Below are positions 16,524 through 24,488 of a stretch of DNA of 64,000 nt, piece after piece. Source of the DNA: CAYTPI01 sp964439625. Its GTDB lineage: Bacteria; Chloroflexota; Anaerolineae; Aggregatilineales; UBA3940. The first letter of the stretch is position 1; each line of letters opens with the position of its first letter. The notes under the pieces were generated by a model, which saw only the letters and a program-made list of their open reading frames with translations, did no database searches and was not told the origin of the DNA. The position numbers and the translations under genes were made by a program. The stretch lies in contig CAYTPI010000014.1 of assembly GCA_964439625.1 (NCBI GenBank), positions 34,371-98,370 on the forward strand. Reading direction: 5' to 3'.

Positions 16524-18626
16524 TTAGGTACCGCCCAAACCGCCTTTGAAGCCGTCTAACTCTTTCTCTAGCTTCTGCTTCTCAGCAACTAGCTCGAGCG
16601 TTGTCGCAATGACGCCTAACAGCATCAATTCTTGAGCACCAAACATAGCACCCGGGCTACGATTACCTTCAGGGTTTAGACCAAAAGCTTCAAACATACT
16701 CTTGAAGCCTGGCATATTGGTGCGGCGGTTTGCGGCTGTGTTTTTCTTCTCCTTGCTGGCTTCGGTTTCGCTCCCTCCGCCTTCGTTGCTTTGCCCTTCA
16801 TCAGCCTTGGGTTCTTTCGTCGTCGAGTCGAGCGCTTGACCAGCAGCCGAGAGCTGTGATGTTGATGGTGGCCCACCTCGAACCCAATCTTTGAACTGAT
16901 CTTTACGCTTAATGTATTGGGCCTCTGCCATTTGCCCCCATTCTGATCTTTTCTCCCACGCAGCTTTTGTCTTACGACCCGCAATGTTAAAGACACCATC
17001 TTTGTCACTGTTGCCGCTGGAGGCAAGCCTTTTTGCTATGTTACCTGTTGTCAGAATCTTACTCTCATTCGAGAGGTCCGGCCCCTTAAAATTATAGAGA
17101 CTACGCCGATTTTCTTTTTTGAAATTGTCGAAGCCGCCACCACTAAATGATTTCAAATCATTGCCGAGAACACCTGCAAGCTTACCCAATCCGCTGGTGG
17201 GGCGTGGCCCGCCTCCTTGAACATCCTTGTCTGCACCCGAAATACCAAGGTTGTTACCAATTGCACCTGCCTTGGCTACCGCAGTCTGTTGCGCCAGACT
17301 CATTCCCTGTTGGACAGCGGCTTGCGCTGCCTTACCACCGATTGCGCTTGACGTTTTGATGGCGTTCGTCAGTGAGTTGGTTGCAGTTAACAAGGCTGTG
17401 GATATAGGCCATAATGCGCAAAGGGCAAACACGTTAATGACAAACCACAGTTGTGTTCCTGCACCAACCAGCAAGATGGAAACCCCAAGAGCCAACATGA
17501 ATTGAGAAAATAGGAAGCTCCACGATAAGCTGACAATTTCCTTCAGCAGGCCCAGTGCGTACTTTTCAAGTGGCTTGAAGAGCGCCAATGGAATCATCAA
17601 AATAAACGACCAGAAGACACCAGCGTAGGCAATGGTGTAGACAAAGTAGGTTGTTTGCTCAATGATGGATATACCTGAGAGGTATACAGCGAGGTACATC
17701 TTAGAGACACCGGTAATCAGGGGTTGGAGCGGTCGGAAAAAGGCCTCAAACAAATATTGGAATGCCTGCGAAACACTTGTACTTTCACCCCAGATTTGGC
17801 CTATGATCGACACAATTTCAGTCAGATAGTTTAGCATCTCTAGCACTGCTGTTGAGCCGAAATGCGTATCAAAAAAGGTAATCGGTAAGAATGACTCTAA
17901 CCCTTGGTTGGCTTCATCTACCCCCGCACTGATTACGGCATACGCAATGTCAATAGAATCTATCCCAGTGTCATAAGTCAGGTAGTCTTCCCAACGGTTA
18001 GTCAGGCACCCCCAAGCGTCATAGCGATCTTCCGAACTAGTCGGCACAAAGAGGCTGAAGACATCCATGGTGTCTTCAAGGCTAGATTGAATGGTGCGGC
18101 ATTCAACATTTGGATCGTAGTCGAAGAGGGCACCCTCATCATCCTCGTATGAGTCAATTTGAATGAAGATTTGATAAATGACTGTCCCGGCGCCGCGCCG
18201 GATATCTTCAAGTTCAGTGAGGATATAACCGGCAGAATTGTAAAAGAGCAGGCCGCCTAACAACCAGGCAACTGCCCGCTTCCAATCTACAAGATTAGGC
18301 TTGAATTTCTTAACCCAAAAGGCAGACAAAACATAAGTAATACCAAGGACGGCTACGGCAACGTTGAATGCCAGAACTAAGGAGTTAGTAAGACCCTCCG
18401 CAAGATAGTCAATCTGCGCGATTAAGAATGTATCAATGATAAGTTCAGCGACAATTGCAATCACCAACGCTAGGTTGGCACCCACCAAGAATAAGCGAAA
18501 AGCGACCAAGGTCATCGTCAAGAAAGTGATATAGAAGTAGTTGATGACCAATGCGGAAAGAACCAACATGAGCAAGATAAAAAACGTTAAGATGAAATCC
18601 GTGAGTATTTCGACAAAAACTTCCAT
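16524..18626 (-). CDS. VirB6/TrbL-like polytopic membrane protein (700 aa)
   Basis: Residues 1-125 hold about four membrane helices, then a DWKRAVAWLLGG motif and an external loop with two cysteines (VECRT and WGCLT). A second membrane bundle follows (~300-440: SWSFLFSQFMLALGVSILLVGAG), then a ~270-residue soluble basic tail. The same layout and key motifs occur in the next gene upstream (18760-21393), including VAKAGAIGNNLGISGADK just after the last helix; the two are clearly paralogues. VirB6/TrbL proteins form the channel base in the cytoplasmic membrane. The two conserved loop cysteines may form a disulfide. AGGG lies upstream of the ATG. A 133-base spacer with a perfect hairpin separates it from the paralogue. 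Confidence 0.75.
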   Translation of the reverse strand: MEVFVEILTDFILTFFILLMLVLSALVINYFYITFLTMTLVAFRLFLVGANLALVIAIVAELIIDTFLIAQIDYLAEGLTNSLVLAFNVAVAVLGITYVLSAFWVKKFKPNLVDWKRAVAWLLGGLLFYNSAGYILTELEDIRRGAGTVIYQIFIQIDSYEDDEGALFDYDPNVECRTIQSSLEDTMDVFSLFVPTSSEDRYDAWGCLTNRWEDYLTYDTGIDSIDIAYAVISAGVDEANQGLESFLPITFFDTHFGSTAVLEMLNYLTEIVSIIGQIWGESTSVSQAFQYLFEAFFRPLQPLITGVSKMYLAVYLSGISIIEQTTYFVYTIAYAGVFWSFILMIPLALFKPLEKYALGLLKEIVSLSWSFLFSQFMLALGVSILLVGAGTQLWFVINVFALCALWPISTALLTATNSLTNAIKTSSAIGGKAAQAAVQQGMSLAQQTAVAKAGAIGNNLGISGADKDVQGGGPRPTSGLGKLAGVLGNDLKSFSGGGFDNFKKENRRSLYNFKGPDLSNESKILTTGNIAKRLASSGNSDKDGVFNIAGRKTKAAWEKRSEWGQMAEAQYIKRKDQFKDWVRGGPPSTSQLSAAGQALDSTTKEPKADEGQSNEGGGSETEASKEKKNTAANRRTNMPGFKSMFEAFGLNPEGNRSPGAMFGAQELMLLGVIATTLELVAEKQKLEKELDGFKGGLGGT

Positions 18627-18674
18627 GTTGTGATGTCCCTATCACATAAACTGCATTGGCAGTTGGTCTTACAT

Positions 18675-18710
18675 CCAATCCGCAGAGAGGTCAATTTCTC
18701 TGCGGATTGG
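18675..18710 (-). other. Perfect 14-bp stem-loop between the two VirB6-like genes
   Basis: Arms CCAATCCGCAGAGA (18675-18688) and TCTCTGCGGATTGG (18697-18710) with an 8-base loop. A T4 run follows only on the plus strand, that is, antisense to the genes. In the direction of transcription it is a bare hairpin, suited to mRNA processing or stabilisation at the 3' end of the 877-aa gene. Confidence 0.6.
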
Positions 18711-18759
18711 TTTTGAAGTTTACATTACTAGCCTCGTACTATTACACTAGGAAGCTTAA

Positions 18760-21393
18760 CTACGTTGGGTTTGCGGGCGGCTTTGTTGCTGGGCGTCCAG
18801 CGTCTGGTTTGCCACCGCCACCGGCGTCTGTCTTCTGTACAACAGTTGTTTGTTGTTCTGCCACCTTCTTCAAGATCTCGCGGGCCTCGTTGGTTTTGAG
18901 GTCAATAGATAGCGTGCGGCCTTCAGAATCCCTTGCGACACGCAGAACCTCTTGGATTCGCTCTGCGTCCATACTGCCCAGTGTCGCCATATCTTGTGCG
19001 AGCAAGGAAGCACGCGCTTCGTTTGAAGCTGACAAATCTTGGAACTTCATGCTCATGTTGTCCATCAGCATACCCTGCGGTGTAGCAGCCTGTGGGCGAC
19101 CACCCCCGCCTGCCAAGGCCTCGGCAGCGGAAGCCAAGCGGGAGAGAACTGCCAAAACCTGTGGGTCTGTTTGACCCCCGCCTGCGGCTTTGTTGCCAAA
19201 CTCATCGCCTGTGCTGGAAGTTGATTTAGACGCATCTTCCTTTGGTGCTTCAGTCACTGCAGAACTGCGGTCACGCGACTCCACGCTGTCCCCTCTGACC
19301 CATGCCTTCATGCGTTCTTTGGCTGCAATACCACCTGCTTGGATTCCCTGCACGGCATCCTTCCTAGCCTGGCCACTACGGACATAGCGAGCCCCGTCTG
19401 CAATTTTGCCAGGCACGGCTGCGGCAAATGCACCGGCTCGGGTTGCACCTGCTTTTGTCGCAGACCAAGCACTCCGCGCACTGTCGAAGTCTTTGTTTGC
19501 TAACGCCGCAGATGTCCATTTTCCTCGAGGCTTACGACGTTTGAAAGCCGCTTCGCCTACATCCATGATGCCACCGATGCCAGTCTTTACGAGGCCGCGC
19601 CAGGTTTTCGCGTATCCTGTCGCGGATTCTGTACCCAGTTTACCAAGGCCCTTCCAGCTATTCGCTGTGCCTGTGCCGCTGAAGCTGTCCATCATACGTC
19701 TACGGCCTGCTTGGCTGAAAAGCTGAGCACCCGGAACAAAGCCAGTGGCCAAGGATTTGCCTAAAGTGGTACTTTCCATATCCTTAGATGTGTCACCGAA
19801 CAACTTTTGACTCATACTTTTTGATGAGCTACCGAGGTTGCTTGAACCAGCACCGGGGCCAATAGCTTTGTCTGCACCTGCGATACCGAGGTTATTACCT
19901 ACAGCACCTGCCTTAGCGATCGCCACTTGCTTCGTCAGTTGGAAGCCTTGCTCAACGCCTTGGGCTGCTGCTGCACTGATGACGCTGGTGATGCCTTTGA
20001 TCATGCCCATGAAAGCGTTACTCGCCGTCAAAACCGCAACGACGGCGGGGCAAGCAGCGATGTAAGCGAAGGCTTGAATAGCAGGCGGATAGTACAGGCC
20101 TGCGCCAGCGATCATGATGCCGACACCGAGCGCAATCATAAATTGGGAGAATAAGAAGCTCCAGAACATCTCGATGAACTGCTTCACAGCCGCCATCGCA
20201 AACTTCTCAGTGGAAACGAAGAAGGCCAGCGGTAGGAAGAACATCAACGCCCAGAAAACGAGACCATATCCCGTCGTGAAAATAACGTAGACTATCTGCT
20301 CCAGAATAGCGATCAGCCCTAAGAACTGAGCCGCAAACATACGCCCCCATGCTGTGATGACTGATCCGATCACACCAATATCAATGGAGCCTTCCAAGTC
20401 AATATTAACGTCACCACCAAGGCTACCTAAGTCGAGGTTGGTGAATAGGTCGATGAAAACACCATTTGAATCTGGGTCGCCAATACCAAAAGCGTAGTCC
20501 AAGAAGTTGGTGATGAAGTTATCAATGAAGAAGTAGGTAAAGTAGTCGAGCGGCAAGGGGAGCAGTAAGTCCGTTGGATCAGCCAAGACAAAGGCAAACG
20601 TCACATCGACGGCGTCAATACCCTGATCATACTTTAGCAACGCTAGCTCCGTACCCACATCATCAGGGTCATTATTCGAGCCGGCTGTTGTACCACCAAA
20701 CCAGTCAGTCAGGCAGCCCCATTCATCAGTACCAGTGGCATCCTCACCAGCGAAGCGCTCAAACACATTGACTGCGTCCGTCAACCCTGACTCCACCTCA
20801 ATACAGTTGTAGGTTATACCGGCCCAGTTGGGTGGGTTCTCGCTTGTGTCTGGGTCGTATTCTAGTTGGAGGACGATCTGATAAACGAAGTTACCAGCCC
20901 CTCGGCGGAAAACTTCGAAGCTGGTAAAGAGCTCGGCTGTATATGTGTAAAAGAAAATACCCGCCAACAACCATGCAATAGCACGTTTCCAGTCAACCAA
21001 ATTCAACTGCTTGACCCAAAAAGCTGCCAAAACGTATGTAATGCCGAGTACGGTCAACGCAACGTTGAACATGAGCGGCAAAACTGGCTTGAAACCTTCG
21101 GCTAAGATTTCAATTTGCGGAATAATGAGTTCTTCAGCGATTAACTCGTTAACGAGGCCAATCGTAAAGGCTAGAATGATCTCTAACTTGACAATCTGCC
21201 ACGCTTGGATGGCTGCTATCATGCCGAAATACCAGAGCCAAAGCGAAGCAATAATCAGGAACACAGATAGGAATAAAGGAAGAAAACAACTAATAACGAA
21301 TTCGAGGATGGGAACAACAATGATATTAAAAAGTGCATTGACCAATGGCGAGATAATTGCATTGACAATGCCGCGGATAATTGAGCCGATCAT
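18760..21393 (-). CDS. VirB6/TrbL-like polytopic membrane protein with long cytoplasmic tail (877 aa)
   Basis: Two membrane bundles (about 20-145 and 330-465) flank an external loop with conserved cysteines (YNCIEVE, WGCLTDW). Shared with the 700-aa paralogue: VLGITYVLAAFWVK, DWKRAIAWLLAG, FSQFMIALGVGIMIAGAG and VAKAGAVGNNLGIAGADK. The remaining ~380 residues are a basic, Ala/Gly/Ser-rich tail with a possible coiled coil near 790-850 (MDAERIQEVLRVARDSEG). Long tails on VirB6/TrbL proteins are common in extended-VirB6 systems. Its ATG overlaps the stop of the upstream gene by four bases (ATGA at 21390-21393), with AAGGAGG inside that gene, so the two are translationally coupled. Confidence 0.78.
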   Translation of the reverse strand: MIGSIIRGIVNAIISPLVNALFNIIVVPILEFVISCFLPLFLSVFLIIASLWLWYFGMIAAIQAWQIVKLEIILAFTIGLVNELIAEELIIPQIEILAEGFKPVLPLMFNVALTVLGITYVLAAFWVKQLNLVDWKRAIAWLLAGIFFYTYTAELFTSFEVFRRGAGNFVYQIVLQLEYDPDTSENPPNWAGITYNCIEVESGLTDAVNVFERFAGEDATGTDEWGCLTDWFGGTTAGSNNDPDDVGTELALLKYDQGIDAVDVTFAFVLADPTDLLLPLPLDYFTYFFIDNFITNFLDYAFGIGDPDSNGVFIDLFTNLDLGSLGGDVNIDLEGSIDIGVIGSVITAWGRMFAAQFLGLIAILEQIVYVIFTTGYGLVFWALMFFLPLAFFVSTEKFAMAAVKQFIEMFWSFLFSQFMIALGVGIMIAGAGLYYPPAIQAFAYIAACPAVVAVLTASNAFMGMIKGITSVISAAAAQGVEQGFQLTKQVAIAKAGAVGNNLGIAGADKAIGPGAGSSNLGSSSKSMSQKLFGDTSKDMESTTLGKSLATGFVPGAQLFSQAGRRRMMDSFSGTGTANSWKGLGKLGTESATGYAKTWRGLVKTGIGGIMDVGEAAFKRRKPRGKWTSAALANKDFDSARSAWSATKAGATRAGAFAAAVPGKIADGARYVRSGQARKDAVQGIQAGGIAAKERMKAWVRGDSVESRDRSSAVTEAPKEDASKSTSSTGDEFGNKAAGGGQTDPQVLAVLSRLASAAEALAGGGGRPQAATPQGMLMDNMSMKFQDLSASNEARASLLAQDMATLGSMDAERIQEVLRVARDSEGRTLSIDLKTNEAREILKKVAEQQTTVVQKTDAGGGGKPDAGRPATKPPANPT

Positions 21394-22313
21394 GATTTCT
21401 CTACAGCCTCCTTCGACGAGACGCTCAGCTGACGTGCCAACAGTATAACGACAATTGTGGCTATAAGCACACCAAAAATTAAGAGGATGAGCACACTAAT
21501 AATTAATTCAAACCAATCAATATCGAGTTGTAAACTAAATACGCTTGCAGGCCGGTTCAGGCGTGCCTCTATTGATGAATTGTCTAGCGTATTGGTTCGC
21601 TCGTTCGCTGCCGCTGCCGCGGCTGAGAATGTTGCTTCAACCGCTACCGGTTCCAAAATAATCTCTGCCCTCTGGCGCGTCGGTAAAATCCCGATTGCTG
21701 GCACAGAAGAGCCATCAAATAAGTAGGGTTGTGGTGTTTCTTGCTCAGTAACTGCTAAATCATACAATGGAACAAGTTGATTATCCTCACTTTTCGCTAT
21801 GACAAAGCGTAAGCGAGCGATCTCAGCACTGGGTTCAATGAAAACCCCCAGCCCGCCTGCTTCATCATAATTTTGTGGTACTGCACCCGCATTTTGCTGC
21901 TCAATTGGGACAAATACCTGACCGTTCCAACTACCCGTAAATTGTACTAAGTAGCTGCCTGGGCGCACAAATGTCATAATTTTACCATCTGCATCCGTTT
22001 GATACGTTTGAGTAAATCCTCCGTCCGAGCGAACAAGGTCAATCGTTGCGCCTTCTAGTGCTAAGCCACTCGTATCCCGTAAGATGATTTCAACCTGACG
22101 ATCAGCCATTGGCGGAACCGGCACTTGCGCAAAAGCCGAATGGGCCGACATTATTAGGATAGCCAGCGTAAGTGTCAGCAAAATAATTATTCTGCCGCTA
22201 TAACAGACTGTGGGCTTCGAGCAGTGCACAACCCTGCCTTTGTTCTTGCGAAAGACTTGTTGGTTACTTGGTATTGTCGTTGAGTGTGTCAAAAAAGGGT
22301 TGGAAATATACAT
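21390..22313 (-). CDS. Exported carboxypeptidase-regulatory-like/tail-anchored protein
   Basis: Up to 307 aa. A hydrophobic signal segment (RIIILLTLTLAILIMSAHSAFA) ends at a probable signal-peptidase I site before QVPVPP. The mature part begins with a CarboxypepD_reg-type beta domain (VEIILRDTSGLALEGATIDL, GKIMTFVRPGSYLVQF). One membrane helix near the C-terminus (about 267-292) is followed by a short polar tail. The ATG at 22313 has no clear ribosome site and gives an unusually long pre-signal region; a GTG at 22229 with AAAGG upstream would give a standard signal peptide (279 aa) and may be the true start. It is coupled to the VirB6-like gene by an ATGA overlap, so it probably works with it on the outer face of the membrane. 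Confidence 0.65.
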   Translation of the reverse strand: MYISNPFLTHSTTIPSNQQVFRKNKGRVVHCSKPTVCYSGRIIILLTLTLAILIMSAHSAFAQVPVPPMADRQVEIILRDTSGLALEGATIDLVRSDGGFTQTYQTDADGKIMTFVRPGSYLVQFTGSWNGQVFVPIEQQNAGAVPQNYDEAGGLGVFIEPSAEIARLRFVIAKSEDNQLVPLYDLAVTEQETPQPYLFDGSSVPAIGILPTRQRAEIILEPVAVEATFSAAAAAANERTNTLDNSSIEARLNRPASVFSLQLDIDWFELIISVLILLIFGVLIATIVVILLARQLSVSSKEAVEKS

Positions 22314-22363
22314 ATTTCATGGCAACATCCCGGTTGTCTTGAAATATACACACTTACAGGCAA

Positions 22364-24241
22364 TTAGCTGGGTAGTAAGAACGCTGGGTCTATAAAAAGG
22401 CCATTCACTTCAACAGCAAAATGCAAATGCGGGCCGCTCGAGCAACCACTGGTACCCGTTTCGCCCAGTACTTGACCAGGGTAAACATCTTGGGCCGTTT
22501 GAACATTAAAGCCGCTCAGATGACCACCCCACACTGTTACTGGGATACCATTGATCACGCCCCAATGCTTGACGTAATAGCCAAGCCCCTCGTGCGGGAA
22601 GGCGGAACTAATTAAAATGCTGCAATTGGGATACGGCGAACGCCAACGTCCCGCGTAGATTACTTCACCGCCATTCGGAAGCGCATCATAGTAGTCGGTG
22701 CCCAAAGGCGCGACAAGGTCAATGCCGTTGTGAAACCAAGGCGTATCGCCACCGCAATTGACACTGCGAATGCCTGTGAATACAGATGAGCAACCGAACC
22801 CTCGCACAACGATTAAGGGCCCCTGTAAAGGAGCCCTTGCCAGTTGTAACCCTCCGTAGCTGCTACGGAGGGCTGCTGCGTATGCAGGCCCGCTTGAAAG
22901 GCCTGCATACGGTATGTTATCAACTGGGTTGCACCCCAGCGCATTGGGGTTATACGTTGAGGTCGCAACCACTGGGTTGGTGCTTTTGCCGTCCACGAAG
23001 ATATCTTCGCGGTTTAAGGTGTTGTCTAGTTCGACGCCAATCCCACGGACGTCTTGCGTCCCGGAGATCGGTATATACGTCGCCAAAAGGTACGAACGCG
23101 ACTCACCTGGTGGAACAATATACATCAGTTCGGCCACATCACCCTCAAATTGCCTCAGGAAGTCTTCGTTGCTGCGATAGGTGTTGTACAAGGCTGTACC
23201 ACCGTTGAATCCAGCAATCGCCGTTTGGATAATGCTAGCTGTCGTTGGGTCAACCTCTGGAACGGCATCGGGATCATATTCGACTTCCTCATTTTCATCG
23301 AAGTCATCGGCTGATGCTTCTAGCGTCAACGCCAGTTCCGCAAACCACAACCCACCAATATCTGCGTATGCATCGCCTATATTACGTGAATATAGTTCAA
23401 CCATGGCATCCATACTGACTGGCAAGTTGACTTCAGAAGGAGCCGTTGAAATCTGTGAGATGTAGGAAGTATCATACGGGTTCGCCCGATAGTAGTTGGT
23501 CGGGTCGGTGTTTTCGTAAGTGACCCTCCAATAGACGATTTCAGCTGCCCCCCACGCTTCATTCCAATTTTCTAGCTGGATGTCATCGGCGTTTTCAGGG
23601 TTACCCTCGCTGTCATACGTGACCGTGTTGACCAAGGTACGATTACCGTTATCTACCTTATACTGGTACTCGACTTCGGGGATACCATCCTCGTTGCTGT
23701 CCTCGTACTCAACCTCATCATAGGCAATCAGCGTTTTAGGCCGGACTGTACCGATAGTGTCGATATACGTCGGCGAACTAATGGTGACGTTCAGTGTGAC
23801 GTCGCCACTTGTACCATCAGCTACTTCAATCTTGCGATCGAATGGAAAGTCTTCATCATAATCCGTGTAAACATTGTCACCTGTTGAGGCAAAATTACCG
23901 TCACTACCAGCCGCTTCACACTGCCACACCGGGTTGCCCGGTGCACACTCCGCCGGATCATAAACTGTTGTGCCACTGCCAGCAGAACTACAGTTGGCAG
24001 TCTCTTCCTCCTCTTCCTCTTCTTCTGAGGATGTGTTGCTATCGGAGAAAGATTCCGTTTCACCCGTTTCACCATTAGTAACAGGCCGACCTGTGGTACT
24101 GGCATACTCGCCATCGCTGATCTCCTCCTCCGTGAAGCTGGCTCCAACCGCGTAAGAGCCAACAAAGAACAGGAACAACAGGATAGCAGCGCCAAATTCG
24201 CCCTTCTTGCCCTTGCCTTTTTTATGATAAATCAACCTCAT
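22364..24241 (-). CDS. Membrane-anchored M23-family endopeptidase of the secretion array
   Basis: 625 aa. One N-terminal membrane segment (about 16-36, FGAAILLFLFFVGSYAVGA) after a Lys-rich start; a large external region; and a C-terminal LytM/M23 domain. Zinc ligands are intact: HNGID (H504, D508) and HLHF (H605, H607), with a GGHLSG strand between. M23 enzymes cut peptidoglycan cross-bridges; in a secretion locus this would open the wall for the channel, the job done by VirB1-like lytic enzymes elsewhere. AGGAGG lies upstream of the ATG. Residues ~444-476, just before the M23 domain, are encoded by three consecutive DNA hairpins (22815-22910), an odd insertion described separately. Confidence 0.88.
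   Translation of the reverse strand: MRLIYHKKGKGKKGEFGAAILLFLFFVGSYAVGASFTEEEISDGEYASTTGRPVTNGETGETESFSDSNTSSEEEEEEEETANCSSAGSGTTVYDPAECAPGNPVWQCEAAGSDGNFASTGDNVYTDYDEDFPFDRKIEVADGTSGDVTLNVTISSPTYIDTIGTVRPKTLIAYDEVEYEDSNEDGIPEVEYQYKVDNGNRTLVNTVTYDSEGNPENADDIQLENWNEAWGAAEIVYWRVTYENTDPTNYYRANPYDTSYISQISTAPSEVNLPVSMDAMVELYSRNIGDAYADIGGLWFAELALTLEASADDFDENEEVEYDPDAVPEVDPTTASIIQTAIAGFNGGTALYNTYRSNEDFLRQFEGDVAELMYIVPPGESRSYLLATYIPISGTQDVRGIGVELDNTLNREDIFVDGKSTNPVVATSTYNPNALGCNPVDNIPYAGLSSGPAYAAALRSSYGGLQLARAPLQGPLIVVRGFGCSSVFTGIRSVNCGGDTPWFHNGIDLVAPLGTDYYDALPNGGEVIYAGRWRSPYPNCSILISSAFPHEGLGYYVKHWGVINGIPVTVWGGHLSGFNVQTAQDVYPGQVLGETGTSGCSSGPHLHFAVEVNGLFIDPAFLLPS
22815..22910. repeat. Cluster of three palindromes inside the M23 gene
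   Basis: Three adjacent stem-loops: 22815-22838 (10-bp arms, one mismatch, loop GTAA), 22850-22872 (perfect arms CCCTCCGTAG/CTACGGAGGG, 3-base loop) and 22880-22910 (perfect arms GTATGCAGGCC/GGCCTGCATAC, 9-base loop). The whole cluster is 96 bases, a multiple of three, and is read through in frame. Confidence 0.85.
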
Positions 24242-24397
24242 CTCAGTATAAGTCCTCCTAACTCGTGTTCAGCCATATTTACTTACAAAACGCCATTTTC
24301 CGCTGAATCATGTGTCTAACCGGGTGCACAAAGAGGGCGCTATTTCGGTCAGACGCTCGGTTTAACTGGGCAACCATCCATTGTATGAAGAATAACT

Positions 24398-24425
24398 TGT
24401 AGGGTAGCTATTCAGCTACCCTACA
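24398..24425 (-). other. Stem-loop in the spacer between the giant gene and the M23 gene
   Basis: Perfect 12-bp arms TGTAGGGTAGCT/AGCTACCCTACA with a 4-base loop. No T run follows on the minus strand. It is the second of two hairpins downstream of the 2813-aa gene. Confidence 0.55.
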
Positions 24426-24442
24426 GTACTACTAAGATACTG

Positions 24443-24470
24443 ATCGGGGCAAGGATTTGCTTACCCCGAT
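24443..24470 (-). other. Stem-loop directly after the giant gene
   Basis: Arms ATCGGGG and CCCCGAT extend inward through AAG/CTT with one G-U pair, giving an 11-bp stem and a 6-base loop, 19 bases past the stop codon of the 2813-aa gene. No T run follows. Together with the next hairpin it may protect the 3' end of the very long mRNA. Confidence 0.5.
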
Positions 24471-24488
24471 TTGTAGTCTAACAATGCG

